Shown piece by piece: positions 17,866-25,983 of a stretch of DNA of 64,000 bases. Below the pieces are notes generated by a model. The model did not search any database. It had not been told where the DNA came from and saw only the letters and a list, made by a program, of their open reading frames with translations. The position numbers and the translations under genes were made by a program. Origin of the DNA: Streptomyces sp. NBC_01232 (GTDB lineage Bacteria > Actinomycetota > Actinomycetes > Streptomycetales > Streptomycetaceae); contig NZ_CP108518.1 in the NCBI RefSeq assembly GCF_035989885.1, positions 3,166,501 through 3,230,500 on the forward strand, given 5' to 3'. Position 1 is the first letter of the stretch. Every line of letters begins with the position of its first letter.

Positions 17866-17899
17866 GGAATCCCCTTCCCACAGGGAGGGGAGCAGTCAA
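17866..17899. mobile_element. Right end of the IS1341-type relic with terminal hairpin
   Basis: Directly after the tnpB stop, a subterminal hairpin (CCCCTTCCC against GGGAGGGG around 17871-17890) is followed by AGCAGTCAA. Streptomyces IS1341-type elements end with a very similar CCCCGCCC-hairpin-GTCAA tail. In active elements this end also forms the 3' scaffold of the guide RNA. The left end is not clear; a small palindrome near 17032-17045 is a candidate. Confidence 0.65.
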
Positions 17900-18429
17900 G
17901 GAATGACAACGACCGGTCGCTGTGCGCGCTTGGCCAGTCGGCCGGCGACCGATCCGAAGATCCGGCCCACGATCCCGTGCGTCGAGCCGACCACGATGGC
18001 GTCGGCCGAATACTCCCGGCCGACCTCCTCCAGCTCATGGCAGATGTCACCACCCCGCTCGACCAGGATCCACGGCACTTCGGCCAGATAGTCCGCGCAG
18101 GCGAGCTCCAGCCCGAGCACCTCGGTGCGGTGGTCCGGCACGTCGACGAAGACGGGCGGCTCGCAGCCGGCCCACACCGTGGTGGGCAGCCGGTTGGCGA
18201 CATGGACGATGATCAGACCTGATCCTGAGCGACGGGCCATGCCGATCGCATAGGCGAGCGCGCGCTCGCTGGAGGTGGATCCGTCGAATCCCACAACGAC
18301 GCCGTGCCGGAAGGCCGGATCGCAGTGCACGCGTGTCTGTTCCACCGCGCGCAGATCGGCGGCCGACGCGGGGTCGACGACGCGTTTGCGCTTGCGGTCC
18401 GCGGGTTCGGAGAATTCGTGACCGGCCAT
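17896..18429 (-). CDS. Universal stress protein (UspA family), single domain
   Basis: The protein is 177 residues from ATG 18429: a charged N-terminal extension of about 48 residues, then the Usp alpha/beta fold with VVVGFDGSTSSERALAYA and, toward the end, the ATP-binding GSTHGIVGRIFGSVAGRLAKRAQRPVVVIP. This matches the G-2x-G-9x-G-S/T nucleotide motif, so it is probably an ATP-binding Usp. The frame is open further upstream, but those residues (to 18669) look non-coding. The stop codon lies inside the last bases of the adjacent IS relic, so the C-terminus may have been set by the insertion, although it ends at the normal family position. Confidence 0.85.
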   Translation of the reverse strand: MAGHEFSEPADRKRKRVVDPASAADLRAVEQTRVHCDPAFRHGVVVGFDGSTSSERALAYAIGMARRSGSGLIIVHVANRLPTTVWAGCEPPVFVDVPDHRTEVLGLELACADYLAEVPWILVERGGDICHELEEVGREYSADAIVVGSTHGIVGRIFGSVAGRLAKRAQRPVVVIP

Positions 18430-18752
18430 GGGTGTCTCGGCGAAGAGGTCCTTGGAGGAAGCAACAGGGGCGAAATCGGCGACGCAGTGTGACGGAGCTC
18501 TGTCCGGGAAGCATCTTCCCAAGCCCATACCCACCAGGGTACGGCGACACTCCTGTCCTGCACAGGGCATGCCGCCCTTGGAGAGCGTCCCAGGGAGCAT
18601 GCCGGAGCGAACGCGCCTTGGCAATGACCACTGTCCCCTACAGCCAGTGACGAGTCCGGGCGTTGCCACCCGTGCGCGCAGTGACCGAGCCCTGCCGCCG
18701 GGCGTTGGGACATGCGTCCGACCAACAGGTAAGAGCCCGCAGGGAGCACGCC
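18430..18752. other. Intergenic region upstream of usp and the small membrane-protein gene
   Basis: This is a divergent promoter region of 323 bp. Open frames exist but carry no family features. I see no operator I can name and no RNA gene. Confidence 0.5.
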
Positions 18753-19187
18753 GTGCCCGGTCATCCGGTTCACCCCGTCCAGCCAGCTCGGCCGACGCAG
18801 TCCGTCCGGTCCCTCCACGACGCGGACGCGGTCCCGCACTTCACCCCGTCCCCCCGCTCACCTCTTCACCCGTCCGGGCGTCGCGGCGGACACCCCCATG
18901 ACGACCCCGCGGGTGACGTCGTGCGCTGGGCCGCCTTCAGCTGTCTGCTCGTCCCCGTGGTCCTCGTCGTCTACGGAACCTCCTTCGGCGGGGCGGCCGT
19001 CGCGACCCTCGGCCTGCTCGCCGTCACGGCCGCGTGCCGGGTCCTGCTGCGGCACTCGGAGCGGACGGCCGCCCGGGTGCGGGCGCAGGAGCCGCTCGCA
19101 CCCGCCGGCCGCCGCCGGCATTCGCGCGGCGGAGCCGGGATGCGCCGCACCTGCCGGGGCTCCGACCCCGCCTCCCCGCACGACTGA
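18753..19187 (+). CDS. Small putative membrane protein
   Basis: The protein has 144 residues. It has a Pro/His/Ser-rich N-terminal half, one long hydrophobic stretch that could form two short membrane segments (WAAFSCLLVPVVLVVYG then GGAAVATLGLLAVTAAC), and an Arg-rich C-terminal tail. GTG 18753 is chosen for AGGGAG about 8 nt upstream. The frame is open back to 18663. No family is recognised. It precedes adpA by 376 bp in the same direction, but the gap argues for separate transcription. Confidence 0.5.
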   Translation: MPGHPVHPVQPARPTQSVRSLHDADAVPHFTPSPRSPLHPSGRRGGHPHDDPAGDVVRWAAFSCLLVPVVLVVYGTSFGGAAVATLGLLAVTAACRVLLRHSERTAARVRAQEPLAPAGRRRHSRGGAGMRRTCRGSDPASPHD

Positions 19188-19563
19188 CTCATTCGCACAC
19201 CCACACACGCATGTTTTCAGCCAACTTCCCGGCAGGTTGGCCTGCTTGCCGGAATGTCCCCCCGCCCCCCTCACCACCAGCGACGACGGACCCCGGGGGG
19301 CGTTCTGGCCCTACCGGTACTGGCCATGGCCGGGCGGCACGCTTCCCGTTCGGGTAGCGGAGTGGAACGCTTCCTGATCGAATGCTTTTCGCCAAGTTGA
19401 GAAGTCGACATAGCGCTGCGTGCTGAACTTGTCACGCCGACACCACGGGACGCAGTAGATTCGATCATGTATTTACGGCGGGGGATCCACGTGCAAGGCC
19501 GAGGGGAAACGTGCAGGTGCGACCAGACCAAGGAGTCGCGACACCCAAGGGGGGCTTAGCGCC
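19188..19563. promoter_or_regulatory. Long upstream region of adpA
   Basis: 376 bp without a gene. It is more AT-rich near 19370-19480 than its surroundings, as expected for the regulated adpA promoter, which in other Streptomyces is bound by several regulators including AdpA itself. I cannot assign individual sites. Confidence 0.5.
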
Positions 19564-20736
19564 ATGAGCCAGGATTCCACCGCCGTCGTCACAGACGCCG
19601 GCCGGAAGCTCGCGGGGCGTCGCCGCAGGGAGATCGTCGCGGTGCTGCTCTTCAGCGGCGGACCGATCTTCGAGAGCTCCATTCCACTTTCCGTGTTCGG
19701 CATTGACCGGCAGGACGCGGGAGTTCCACGCTATCGATTGCTCGTGTGCGCCGGTGAGGACGGTCCGCTCAGGACCACCGGCGGGCTCGAACTGACCGCG
19801 CCATACGGGTTGGAGGCGATCGCCCGGGCAGGGACGGTCGTCGTTCCCGCCTGGCGCTCCATCACTTCACCACCGCCACCGGAGGCGCTCGACGCACTGC
19901 GTCTGGCGCACGAGGAGGGGGCCCGGATCGTCGGACTGTGCACGGGAGCCTTCGTGCTCGCCGCCGCCGGTCTGCTGGACGGCCGGCCCGCGACGACGCA
20001 CTGGATGTACGCGCCGACGCTGGCCAAGCGGTACCCGTCCGTCCATGTCGATCCGCGCGAACTGTTCGTCGACGACGGCGACGTGCTCACGTCCGCCGGC
20101 ACGGCGGCCGGAATCGATCTGTGCCTGCACATCGTGCGCACGGACCACGGCAGCGAGGCGGCCGGGGCCCTGGCCCGCAGGCTCGTCGTGCCGCCGCGCC
20201 GGACGGGCGGCCAGGAACGCTATCTCGACCGGTCGCTGCCGGAGGAGATCGGCGCCGACCCGCTGGCCGAAGTCGTCGCCTGGGCACTGGAACACCTCCA
20301 CGAGCAGTTCGACGTGGAGACCCTCGCCGCCCGCGCCTACATGAGCAGGCGCACCTTCGACCGGCGGTTCCGCTCGCTCACCGGCAGCGCTCCGCTGCAG
20401 TGGCTGATCACCCAGCGGGTGCTCCAGGCACAGCGGCTGCTGGAGACCTCCGACTACTCGGTCGACGAGGTCGCCGGACGCTGCGGGTTCCGTTCGCCGG
20501 TCGCCCTGCGGGGTCACTTCCGGCGGCAGCTGGGGTCCTCCCCGGCCGCCTACCGCTCCGCCTACCGGGCACGGCGGCCGCAGGCCGAGGTGGCACAGGT
20601 GGCCGAGATCAACGCGGGTCCGGTTCCGCACCAGCGCACTCCGCAGCCCCACCGGGCGGCGGCGGCCCTGGCCGCGGCGGGTCCCACGGTGACGGAGCTC
20701 TACGCCCCGGGCCGGGCGCTGCGGGAACACGCGTAG
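19564..20736 (+). CDS. adpA: AdpA/BldH pleiotropic developmental regulator (AraC family)
   Basis: It is a central regulator of morphological differentiation and secondary metabolism. The 390-residue protein has a DJ-1/PfpI-like N-terminal dimerisation domain (IVAVLLFSGGPIFESSIPLSVFG, LCTGAFVLAAAGLLDG) and a C-terminal AraC double helix-turn-helix (LAARAYMSRRTFDRRF, SDYSVDEVAGRCGF). Identity to the known AdpA core is obvious by eye, and orn lies downstream as in other Streptomyces. Reading every base of the gene, I find no TTA triplet at all, so the usual bldA-dependent TTA codon is absent. Confidence 0.96.
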   Translation: MSQDSTAVVTDAGRKLAGRRRREIVAVLLFSGGPIFESSIPLSVFGIDRQDAGVPRYRLLVCAGEDGPLRTTGGLELTAPYGLEAIARAGTVVVPAWRSITSPPPPEALDALRLAHEEGARIVGLCTGAFVLAAAGLLDGRPATTHWMYAPTLAKRYPSVHVDPRELFVDDGDVLTSAGTAAGIDLCLHIVRTDHGSEAAGALARRLVVPPRRTGGQERYLDRSLPEEIGADPLAEVVAWALEHLHEQFDVETLAARAYMSRRTFDRRFRSLTGSAPLQWLITQRVLQAQRLLETSDYSVDEVAGRCGFRSPVALRGHFRRQLGSSPAAYRSAYRARRPQAEVAQVAEINAGPVPHQRTPQPHRAAAALAAAGPTVTELYAPGRALREHA

Positions 20737-20759
20737 CCGCTCTCCGGGTACGACGCACG

Positions 20760-20795
20760 AAGGTCCTCCATCGGTCACCGCCGATGGGGGACCTT
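20760..20795 (+). terminator. Terminator after adpA
   Basis: A 15-bp stem with one mismatch (20760-20774 with 20781-20795) and a 6-nt loop lies 23 bp after the adpA stop. Confidence 0.75.
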
Positions 20796-20800
20796 CCGCA

Positions 20801-20830
20801 TATGCGGTCCGCGCCGTGAGGGACCGCATA
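20801..20830. repeat. 10-bp perfect inverted repeat in the orn leader
   Basis: TATGCGGTCC (20801-20810) pairs perfectly with GGACCGCATA (20821-20830) around a 10-nt spacer. It ends 11 bp before the orn start codon and overlaps the region where the ribosome site must lie. It could be an operator or an mRNA hairpin. Confidence 0.7.
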
Positions 20831-20841
20831 AGGTGGGACAC

Positions 20842-21444
20842 ATGAACGATCGCATGGTGTGGATCGACTGCGAGATGACCGGGCTCTCGTTGACGGACGA
20901 CGCACTTATCGAGGTGGCCGCACTGGTCACCGACTCGGAGCTCAACGTGCTCGGCGAAGGCGTGGACATCGTGATCCGCCCGCCGGACGCCGCCCTGGAG
21001 ACCATGCCCGACGTGGTGCGCGAGATGCACACCGCCTCCGGCCTGCTCGACGAACTGGCCGGGGGGACCACTCTCGCGGACGCCGAGGCACAGGTCCTGG
21101 CCTACGTGCGGGAGCACGTGAAGGAACCCCGCAAGGCGCCGCTCTGCGGGAACTCGGTCGGCACCGACCGCGGCTTCCTGCTGCGCGACATGGCCGCGCT
21201 CGAGAGCTACCTCCACTACCGGATCGTGGACGTCTCCTCGGTCAAGGAGCTGGCGCGCCGCTGGTACCCGCGGGCGTACTTCAACAGCCCGCCGAAGAAC
21301 GGCAACCACCGGGCGCTGGCGGACATCAAGGACTCCATCACCGAGCTGCGCTACTACCGGGAAGCGGTCTTCGTGCCGCAGCCCGGGCCCGACTCGGACA
21401 CGGCCCGGAGCATCGCCGCCAAGCACGTCGTGCCGGGCGCGTAG
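20842..21444 (+). CDS. orn: Oligoribonuclease (DEDDh 3'-5' exoribonuclease)
   Basis: It degrades 2-5 nt RNAs and the linear dinucleotide pGpG, closing the c-di-GMP degradation route. The 200-residue protein has the DEDDh residues in [11 protein letters not shown] (Asp, Glu), [10 protein letters not shown] (Asp) and [12 protein letters not shown] (His, Asp). ATG 20842 is chosen over an in-frame GTG at 20833 to match the usual N-terminus ([15 protein letters not shown]). Lies downstream of adpA as in other Streptomyces. Confidence 0.95.
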   Translation: MNDRMVWIDCEMTGLSLTDDALIEVAALVTDSELNVLGEGVDIVIRPPDAALETMPDVVREMHTASGLLDELAGGTTLADAEAQVLAYVREHVKEPRKAPLCGNSVGTDRGFLLRDMAALESYLHYRIVDVSSVKELARRWYPRAYFNSPPKNGNHRALADIKDSITELRYYREAVFVPQPGPDSDTARSIAAKHVVPGA

Positions 21445-21550
21445 CTCCTGCCGCCGGACCTCCGGAGGGGGGCGCCGGGAAAGGAGGGAGCGAGCACCCT
21501 CCCGGACCCTGTACCCTTTTCTTCGGCCGGTCGGTTTTCCGACCGGACAT

Positions 21551-21624
21551 GGTGGGTGTAGCTCAGTTGGTAGAGCACCTGGTTGTGGTCCAGGTGGCCG
21601 CGGGTTCAAGTCCCGTCACTCACC
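21551..21624 (+). tRNA. tRNA-His (GTG anticodon)
   Basis: A full cloverleaf is visible: G-1 at 21551 characteristic of tRNA-His, a 7-bp acceptor stem, D loop AGTTGGTA, anticodon GTG at 21585-21587 and the T arm GGTTCAAGTCC. CCA is not encoded. A terminator follows. Confidence 0.97.
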
Positions 21625-21629
21625 CTGAA

Positions 21630-21667
21630 GAAAGGCCCCGGTACGCGAAAGCGGACCGGGGCCTTTC
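21630..21667. terminator. Terminator between tRNA-His and cebR
   Basis: A 13-bp perfect stem (GAAAGGCCCCGGT at 21630-21642 with 21655-21667) separates the tRNA gene from the convergent cebR gene and ends in CCTTTC. Confidence 0.85.
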
Positions 21668-21681
21668 GCATGCCGCGGCCG

Positions 21682-22707
21682 TCAGGACGACTCCCGGACC
21701 ACCAGCCGGTTCGGCAGCACGGCGGCCGCCTCGCCCGTCTCCCCCGCGATCCTCCCCAGCAGCATCCTCGTCATGGTCCGGCCCATCTCCTCGATCGGCT
21801 GGCGGACGCTGGTCAGCGGCGGGTCCATGTGCCGGGCCACCACCGAGTCGTCGAAGCCGACCAGCGCCACGTCCCGCGGAATCCGGCGGCCGGCCGCGCG
21901 CAGCTCCCGCCGGGCGCCCGCCGCCATGACGTCGGAAGCGGCGAAGACCGCGTCGAGCGCGGGGCGGCGGGCCAGCAGTTCGCGCATCGCCCGCCGGCCG
22001 CCCTCCTCAGTGAAGTCCCCGACCGCGATCAGCGGCTCGTCGACGGGGTGTCCGGCGCCGGCCAGGGCCTGCCGGTAGCCGTCGAGCCGGCACTGGGCCC
22101 CGTACACGTCCAGCGGCCCGGTGATCGTGGCGATCGTGCGGCGGCCCCGGCCGAGGAGGTGGCGTACGGCCTCGGCCGCGCCCGCCAGGTTGTCGGAGTC
22201 CACACTGGGCAGGGTCTCGGCGGCGGAGCGGCGACCGCTGACCACCGTCGGGATGCCGAGCTCGGCGAGCAGCTCGGGCAGCGGGTCCCCGGCGTGCACG
22301 GACACCAGCAGCACGCCGTCGACGCGGTGCCCGGACAGGTACTGGGCGAGGCGGCGGCGCTCGCGGTCGCTGCCCGCCAGGGTGAGGACGAGCTGGACCT
22401 CGGTCTCGGCGAGGGCAGCGCCGACCCCGCGGACCACTTCGGAGAAGTAGGGCTCGGCGAAGAACCGCTCCTCGGGTTCGGGGATCACGAGGGCGATGGC
22501 GTCGGTGCGGTTGGCCGCGAGGGCGCGCGCGGCGCGGTTCGGTACGTACCCCAGCTCGGCCACGGCCGCCTCGACGGCGACCCTGGTGTGCTCGCTGACC
22601 TTGGAGGATCCATTGATCACCCGGGAGACCGTGCCGCGCCCGACGCCGGCGCGCGCCGCGACCTCCTCCAGGGTCGGTCGTCCCCCACTGCGCCCATGCC
22701 CGTTCAT
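21682..22707 (-). CDS. cebR: CebR, LacI-family repressor of cellobiose/cello-oligosaccharide uptake
   Basis: The repressor of the divergent ceb operon is released by cellobiose. The 341-residue protein has an N-terminal LacI helix-turn-helix (PTLEEVAARAGVGRGTVSRVINGSSKVS) with hinge helix YVPNRAARALA, then a periplasmic-binding-like effector domain (VSGRRSAAETLPSVDSDN, GFDDSVVARHMDPPLTSVRQP). GGGAGGAA precedes the ATG. The palindromic operator at 22745-22760 lies in the 102-bp gap to cebE. Gene order cebR-cebEFG-bglC supports the name. Confidence 0.93.
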   Translation of the reverse strand: MNGHGRSGGRPTLEEVAARAGVGRGTVSRVINGSSKVSEHTRVAVEAAVAELGYVPNRAARALAANRTDAIALVIPEPEERFFAEPYFSEVVRGVGAALAETEVQLVLTLAGSDRERRRLAQYLSGHRVDGVLLVSVHAGDPLPELLAELGIPTVVSGRRSAAETLPSVDSDNLAGAAEAVRHLLGRGRRTIATITGPLDVYGAQCRLDGYRQALAGAGHPVDEPLIAVGDFTEEGGRRAMRELLARRPALDAVFAASDVMAAGARRELRAAGRRIPRDVALVGFDDSVVARHMDPPLTSVRQPIEEMGRTMTRMLLGRIAGETGEAAAVLPNRLVVRESS

Positions 22708-22744
22708 GGCTTCCTCCCGGTTGTGAATCTACCTCTTGACGACT

Positions 22745-22760
22745 GTGGGAGCGCTCCCAC
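22745..22760. promoter_or_regulatory. CebR operator
   Basis: GTGGGAGCGCTCCCAC is a perfect 16-bp palindrome containing the CebR box TGGGAGCGCTCCCA. It lies 50 bp before cebE and 37 bp before cebR, so it can control both the transport operon and cebR itself. Confidence 0.93.
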
Positions 22761-22809
22761 ACTGTGTCACACGACACCTGGCACGTTTCGTCCTCCAGGG
22801 AGGAAGCAC

Positions 22810-24159
22810 ATGCGCGTCCGAGCCCGATCCCGAAGAACCCTCCTCACGACCGTCACCGCGGTGGGGGCGGCGGCCCTGCTGCTCGCGGGGTGCGCGCAGG
22901 ACCCCGAGGAAGGCCCCGGCAAGGGGACCCCTGCCACCGGCAAGTCCGGCGGCGCCGCACAGACCACCCTCACCGTCGGCGTCTTCGGCGCCTTCGGGCT
23001 CCAGGAGGCCGGGCTCTACGACGAGTACATGGCGCAGAATCCCGGGATCCGCATCGAGCAGACCTCCATCGAGCGCAACGAGAACTACTACCCCCAGCTC
23101 CTCACCCACCTGGGCACGGGCAGCGGCCTCGCGGACATCCAGGCCGTCGAGGTCAACAACATCGCCGAGATCACCGCCACCCAGGCCGACAAGCTGGTGG
23201 ACCTGGGCAAGGCCCCCGGCGTGGACAAGGCCGCGTACCTGCCATGGAAGTGGGCGCAGGGCACGGCGAGCGCGGCCAAGGGCGGGGCCACGGTCGGCCT
23301 CGGCACCGACATCGGCCCCCAGGGCATCTGCTACCGCAAGGACCTCTTCGAGGCGGCCGGACTGCCCAGCGACCGCGCGGCGGTCGGGGCGCTGTGGGCG
23401 GGCGACTGGAACAAGTACCTGGAGGCGGGCAAGGCCTACAAGGCGAAGGCCGGCGAGGGGAAGGCCTTCGTCGACTCTGCGTCGGGCGTGATGGCGGCAG
23501 TGACCGGCAGCAGCGCCCAGCGGTTCTACGACGAGCAGGGCAAGGTCGTCTACAAGACCAACCCGGCGGTGCGCGGGGCCTTCGACCTGGCGGCCTCCTT
23601 CGCTACCGACGGGCTGAGCGCCAAGCTCCAGCAGTTCACCCCGGGCTGGGACCAGGGCTTCTCCAACGGCTCCTTCGCCACGGTCTCCTGCCCGGCCTGG
23701 ATGCTCGGCTACATCCAGGACAAGGCCGGCCCGGCGGGCAAGGACAAGTGGGACGTGGCGCAGGCGCCGAAGCCCAGCAACTGGGGCGGTTCCTTCCTGG
23801 TGGTCCCGAAGGCGGGCAAGCACGCCGAGGAGGCGGCGAAGCTGGCGGCCTGGCTGACGGCTCCGGCGCAGCAGGCGAAGCTCTTCGAGAAGCGGGGCAG
23901 TTTCCCGAGCGCGAGCGCCGCGTACAAGCTGCCGGCGGTGTCGGGTGCGCAGCACGCGTACTTCGGCGGCGCCCCGATCGGCGAGATCTTCTCGAAGGCG
24001 GCGGAGGGCGTGCCGGTGACGGTGGTCGGCCCGAAGGACCTGGTGATCGCGCAGAACCTGGCGGACATCGGGATGCTCCAGGTCGACCAGAAGGGCCGCA
24101 GCCCGCAGGAGGGCTGGGAGGCCGCGGTGAAGGCGATCGACAACGCCCTGGACCAGTGA
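22810..24159 (+). CDS. cebE: Cellobiose/cellotriose ABC transporter substrate-binding lipoprotein
   Basis: It captures cello-oligosaccharides for import. The 449-residue protein has a lipoprotein signal (LLLAGC, Cys28), an acidic linker and a family 1 sugar-binding fold: GVFGAFGLQEAGL, LGTDIGPQGICYRKDLF, SNGSFATVSCPAWMLG and FLVVPKAGKHAEEAAKLAAWL. The frame extends upstream to 21583, through the tRNA-His gene and across cebR, but ATG 22810 has GGAGGAA before it and starts the signal peptide. No ATPase gene is linked; CebEFG are thought to use the shared MsiK ATPase encoded elsewhere. Confidence 0.93.
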   Translation: MRVRARSRRTLLTTVTAVGAAALLLAGCAQDPEEGPGKGTPATGKSGGAAQTTLTVGVFGAFGLQEAGLYDEYMAQNPGIRIEQTSIERNENYYPQLLTHLGTGSGLADIQAVEVNNIAEITATQADKLVDLGKAPGVDKAAYLPWKWAQGTASAAKGGATVGLGTDIGPQGICYRKDLFEAAGLPSDRAAVGALWAGDWNKYLEAGKAYKAKAGEGKAFVDSASGVMAAVTGSSAQRFYDEQGKVVYKTNPAVRGAFDLAASFATDGLSAKLQQFTPGWDQGFSNGSFATVSCPAWMLGYIQDKAGPAGKDKWDVAQAPKPSNWGGSFLVVPKAGKHAEEAAKLAAWLTAPAQQAKLFEKRGSFPSASAAYKLPAVSGAQHAYFGGAPIGEIFSKAAEGVPVTVVGPKDLVIAQNLADIGMLQVDQKGRSPQEGWEAAVKAIDNALDQ

Positions 24160-24166
24160 GGCGCCG

Positions 24167-25162
24167 GTGACGGACGAGACGGCTGTTCTGTCCCCCTCCA
24201 CCGTCGGCCCGGAGCGGCCGGCGGCGGAGGGGGGCGGCCGGGGCCGCCCGGGACAGGTGTGGCGCTCGCGCCGCTACCGCTGGGACCTGCGCTGGAGCCC
24301 GTACGCCTTCGTGGCGCCCTTCTTCCTCTTCTTCGCCGCCTTCGGGCTGTTCCCGCTGCTGTACACGGGCTGGGCGGCGCTGCACCAGGTGGAGCTGACC
24401 GATCCCGACAGCATGACGTGGGTGGGGCTGCGGAACTTCACCCGGCTGTGGGACGACGAGTTCTTCTGGAACGCGCTCCGCAACACGGTGACCATCGGTC
24501 TGCTGTCCACGGTGCCGCAGCTGGCGATCGCGCTGGGCCTGGCCCATCTGCTCAACTACCGGCTGCGGGGCTCCGCCTTCTTCCGGGTCGCGGTGCTCAC
24601 CCCGTACGCGACCTCGGTGGCGGCGGCCACGCTCGTCTTCGTACTGCTCTTCGGCCGGGACTACGGGATGGTCAACTGGGCGCTGTCGGCGGTCGGTTTC
24701 GAGGCCGTCGACTGGCAGAACGGCACCTTCGCCTCCCAGCTCGCCGTCTCCACCATCGTGATCTGGCGGTGGACCGGCTACAACGCGCTGATCTACCTGG
24801 CGGCCATGCAGGCCGTACCGGCCGAGCTGTACGAGTCGGCCGCGCTGGACGGGGCCTCGCGCTGGCAGCAGTTCCTCCACGTGACGGTGCCCTCGCTGCG
24901 CCCGACGATCTTCTTCACCTGCGTCGTGTCGACGATCGGGGCGACCCAGCTGTTCGGCGAGCCGCTGCTGTTCAACGGCGGGGCGGGCGCGACGGGCGGC
25001 TCGGACCACCAGTTCCAGACGCTCGGGCTGTACCTGTACGAGCAGGGCTGGGTGAACCTGCACCTGGGGCGGGCCTCGGCGATCGCGTGGGCGATGTTCC
25101 TGATCCTGCTGCTGATCGCGGGTGCGGCGCGGCTGCTGCGCGGACGGAAGGACTCCCGATGA
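24167..25162 (+). CDS. cebF: Cello-oligosaccharide ABC permease
   Basis: This is one of the two membrane subunits of the importer. The 331-residue protein has a cytoplasmic N-terminus of about 45 residues, six predicted membrane helices and the EAA loop ([17 protein letters not shown]) that docks the ATPase. GTG 24167 lies 7 nt after the cebE stop. The end overlaps cebG by ATGA. Confidence 0.92.
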   Translation: MTDETAVLSPSTVGPERPAAEGGGRGRPGQVWRSRRYRWDLRWSPYAFVAPFFLFFAAFGLFPLLYTGWAALHQVELTDPDSMTWVGLRNFTRLWDDEFFWNALRNTVTIGLLSTVPQLAIALGLAHLLNYRLRGSAFFRVAVLTPYATSVAAATLVFVLLFGRDYGMVNWALSAVGFEAVDWQNGTFASQLAVSTIVIWRWTGYNALIYLAAMQAVPAELYESAALDGASRWQQFLHVTVPSLRPTIFFTCVVSTIGATQLFGEPLLFNGGAGATGGSDHQFQTLGLYLYEQGWVNLHLGRASAIAWAMFLILLLIAGAARLLRGRKDSR

Positions 25163-25983
25163 GAGCACTGCGCGCGGGCCGGCTCACGTACGTGGTGCTC
25201 GCCCTGTTCACGGCCGGCTCGCTCTTCCCGCTCGTGTGGACGGCGATCGCGGCCTCCCGGAACAGTACGCGGCTGGCCCAGACCCCGCCGCCGTTCTGGT
25301 TCGGCGGGAACCTGGGGCGCAATCTCCGGGTCGCGTGGACCGACGCCAACATGGGGGAGGCCCTGCTGAACACGGTGATCGTGGCGGGCACGGTCGCCGC
25401 GGGCACCGTGTTCTTCTCCACGCTCGCCGGATTCGCCTTCGCCAAACTCCGCTTCCGCGGCAGCCGGCCGCTGCTGGCGCTGGTGATCGGGACGATGCTG
25501 ATCCCGCCGCAGCTGAGCGTGGTGCCGCTCTACATGCTGATCGCGAAGCTGTCGTGGACCGACCGGCTCCAGGCGGTGATCCTGCCGACGCTGGTGGGCG
25601 CGTTCGGGGTGTTCTTCATGCGCCAGTACCTGGTGCACGCGCTGCCGATGGAGCTGATCGAGGCGGCGCGTACGGACGGGGCGAGTTCGCTGCGGGTCCT
25701 GTGGCACGTGGTGTTCCCGGCGGCCCGGCCCGCCATGGCGGTGCTGGGGATGCTGACCTTCGTCATGGCCTGGAACGACTTCTTCTGGCCGATCGTCGCG
25801 CTGACCCAGAACGGCAGCCCGACGGTGCAGGTGGCCCTGACCGGGCTGGGCCGGGGCTACATCCCCGACCAGTCGGTGATCATGGCGGGCGCGCTGCTGG
25901 GCACGCTCCCGCTCTTGGCTGTGTTCCTCGTCTTCGGCCGCCAGATCGTCGGCGGCATCATGCAAGGAGCGGTGAAGGGATGA
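25159..25983 (+). CDS. cebG: Cello-oligosaccharide ABC permease
   Basis: This is the second membrane subunit, 274 residues with six helices and the EAA loop ([18 protein letters not shown]). It starts with ATG inside the cebF stop and overlaps bglC by four bases, so cebEFG-bglC is a tightly coupled operon. The frame upstream of 25159 is read in another gene and is not used. Confidence 0.92.
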   Translation: MRALRAGRLTYVVLALFTAGSLFPLVWTAIAASRNSTRLAQTPPPFWFGGNLGRNLRVAWTDANMGEALLNTVIVAGTVAAGTVFFSTLAGFAFAKLRFRGSRPLLALVIGTMLIPPQLSVVPLYMLIAKLSWTDRLQAVILPTLVGAFGVFFMRQYLVHALPMELIEAARTDGASSLRVLWHVVFPAARPAMAVLGMLTFVMAWNDFFWPIVALTQNGSPTVQVALTGLGRGYIPDQSVIMAGALLGTLPLLAVFLVFGRQIVGGIMQGAVKG

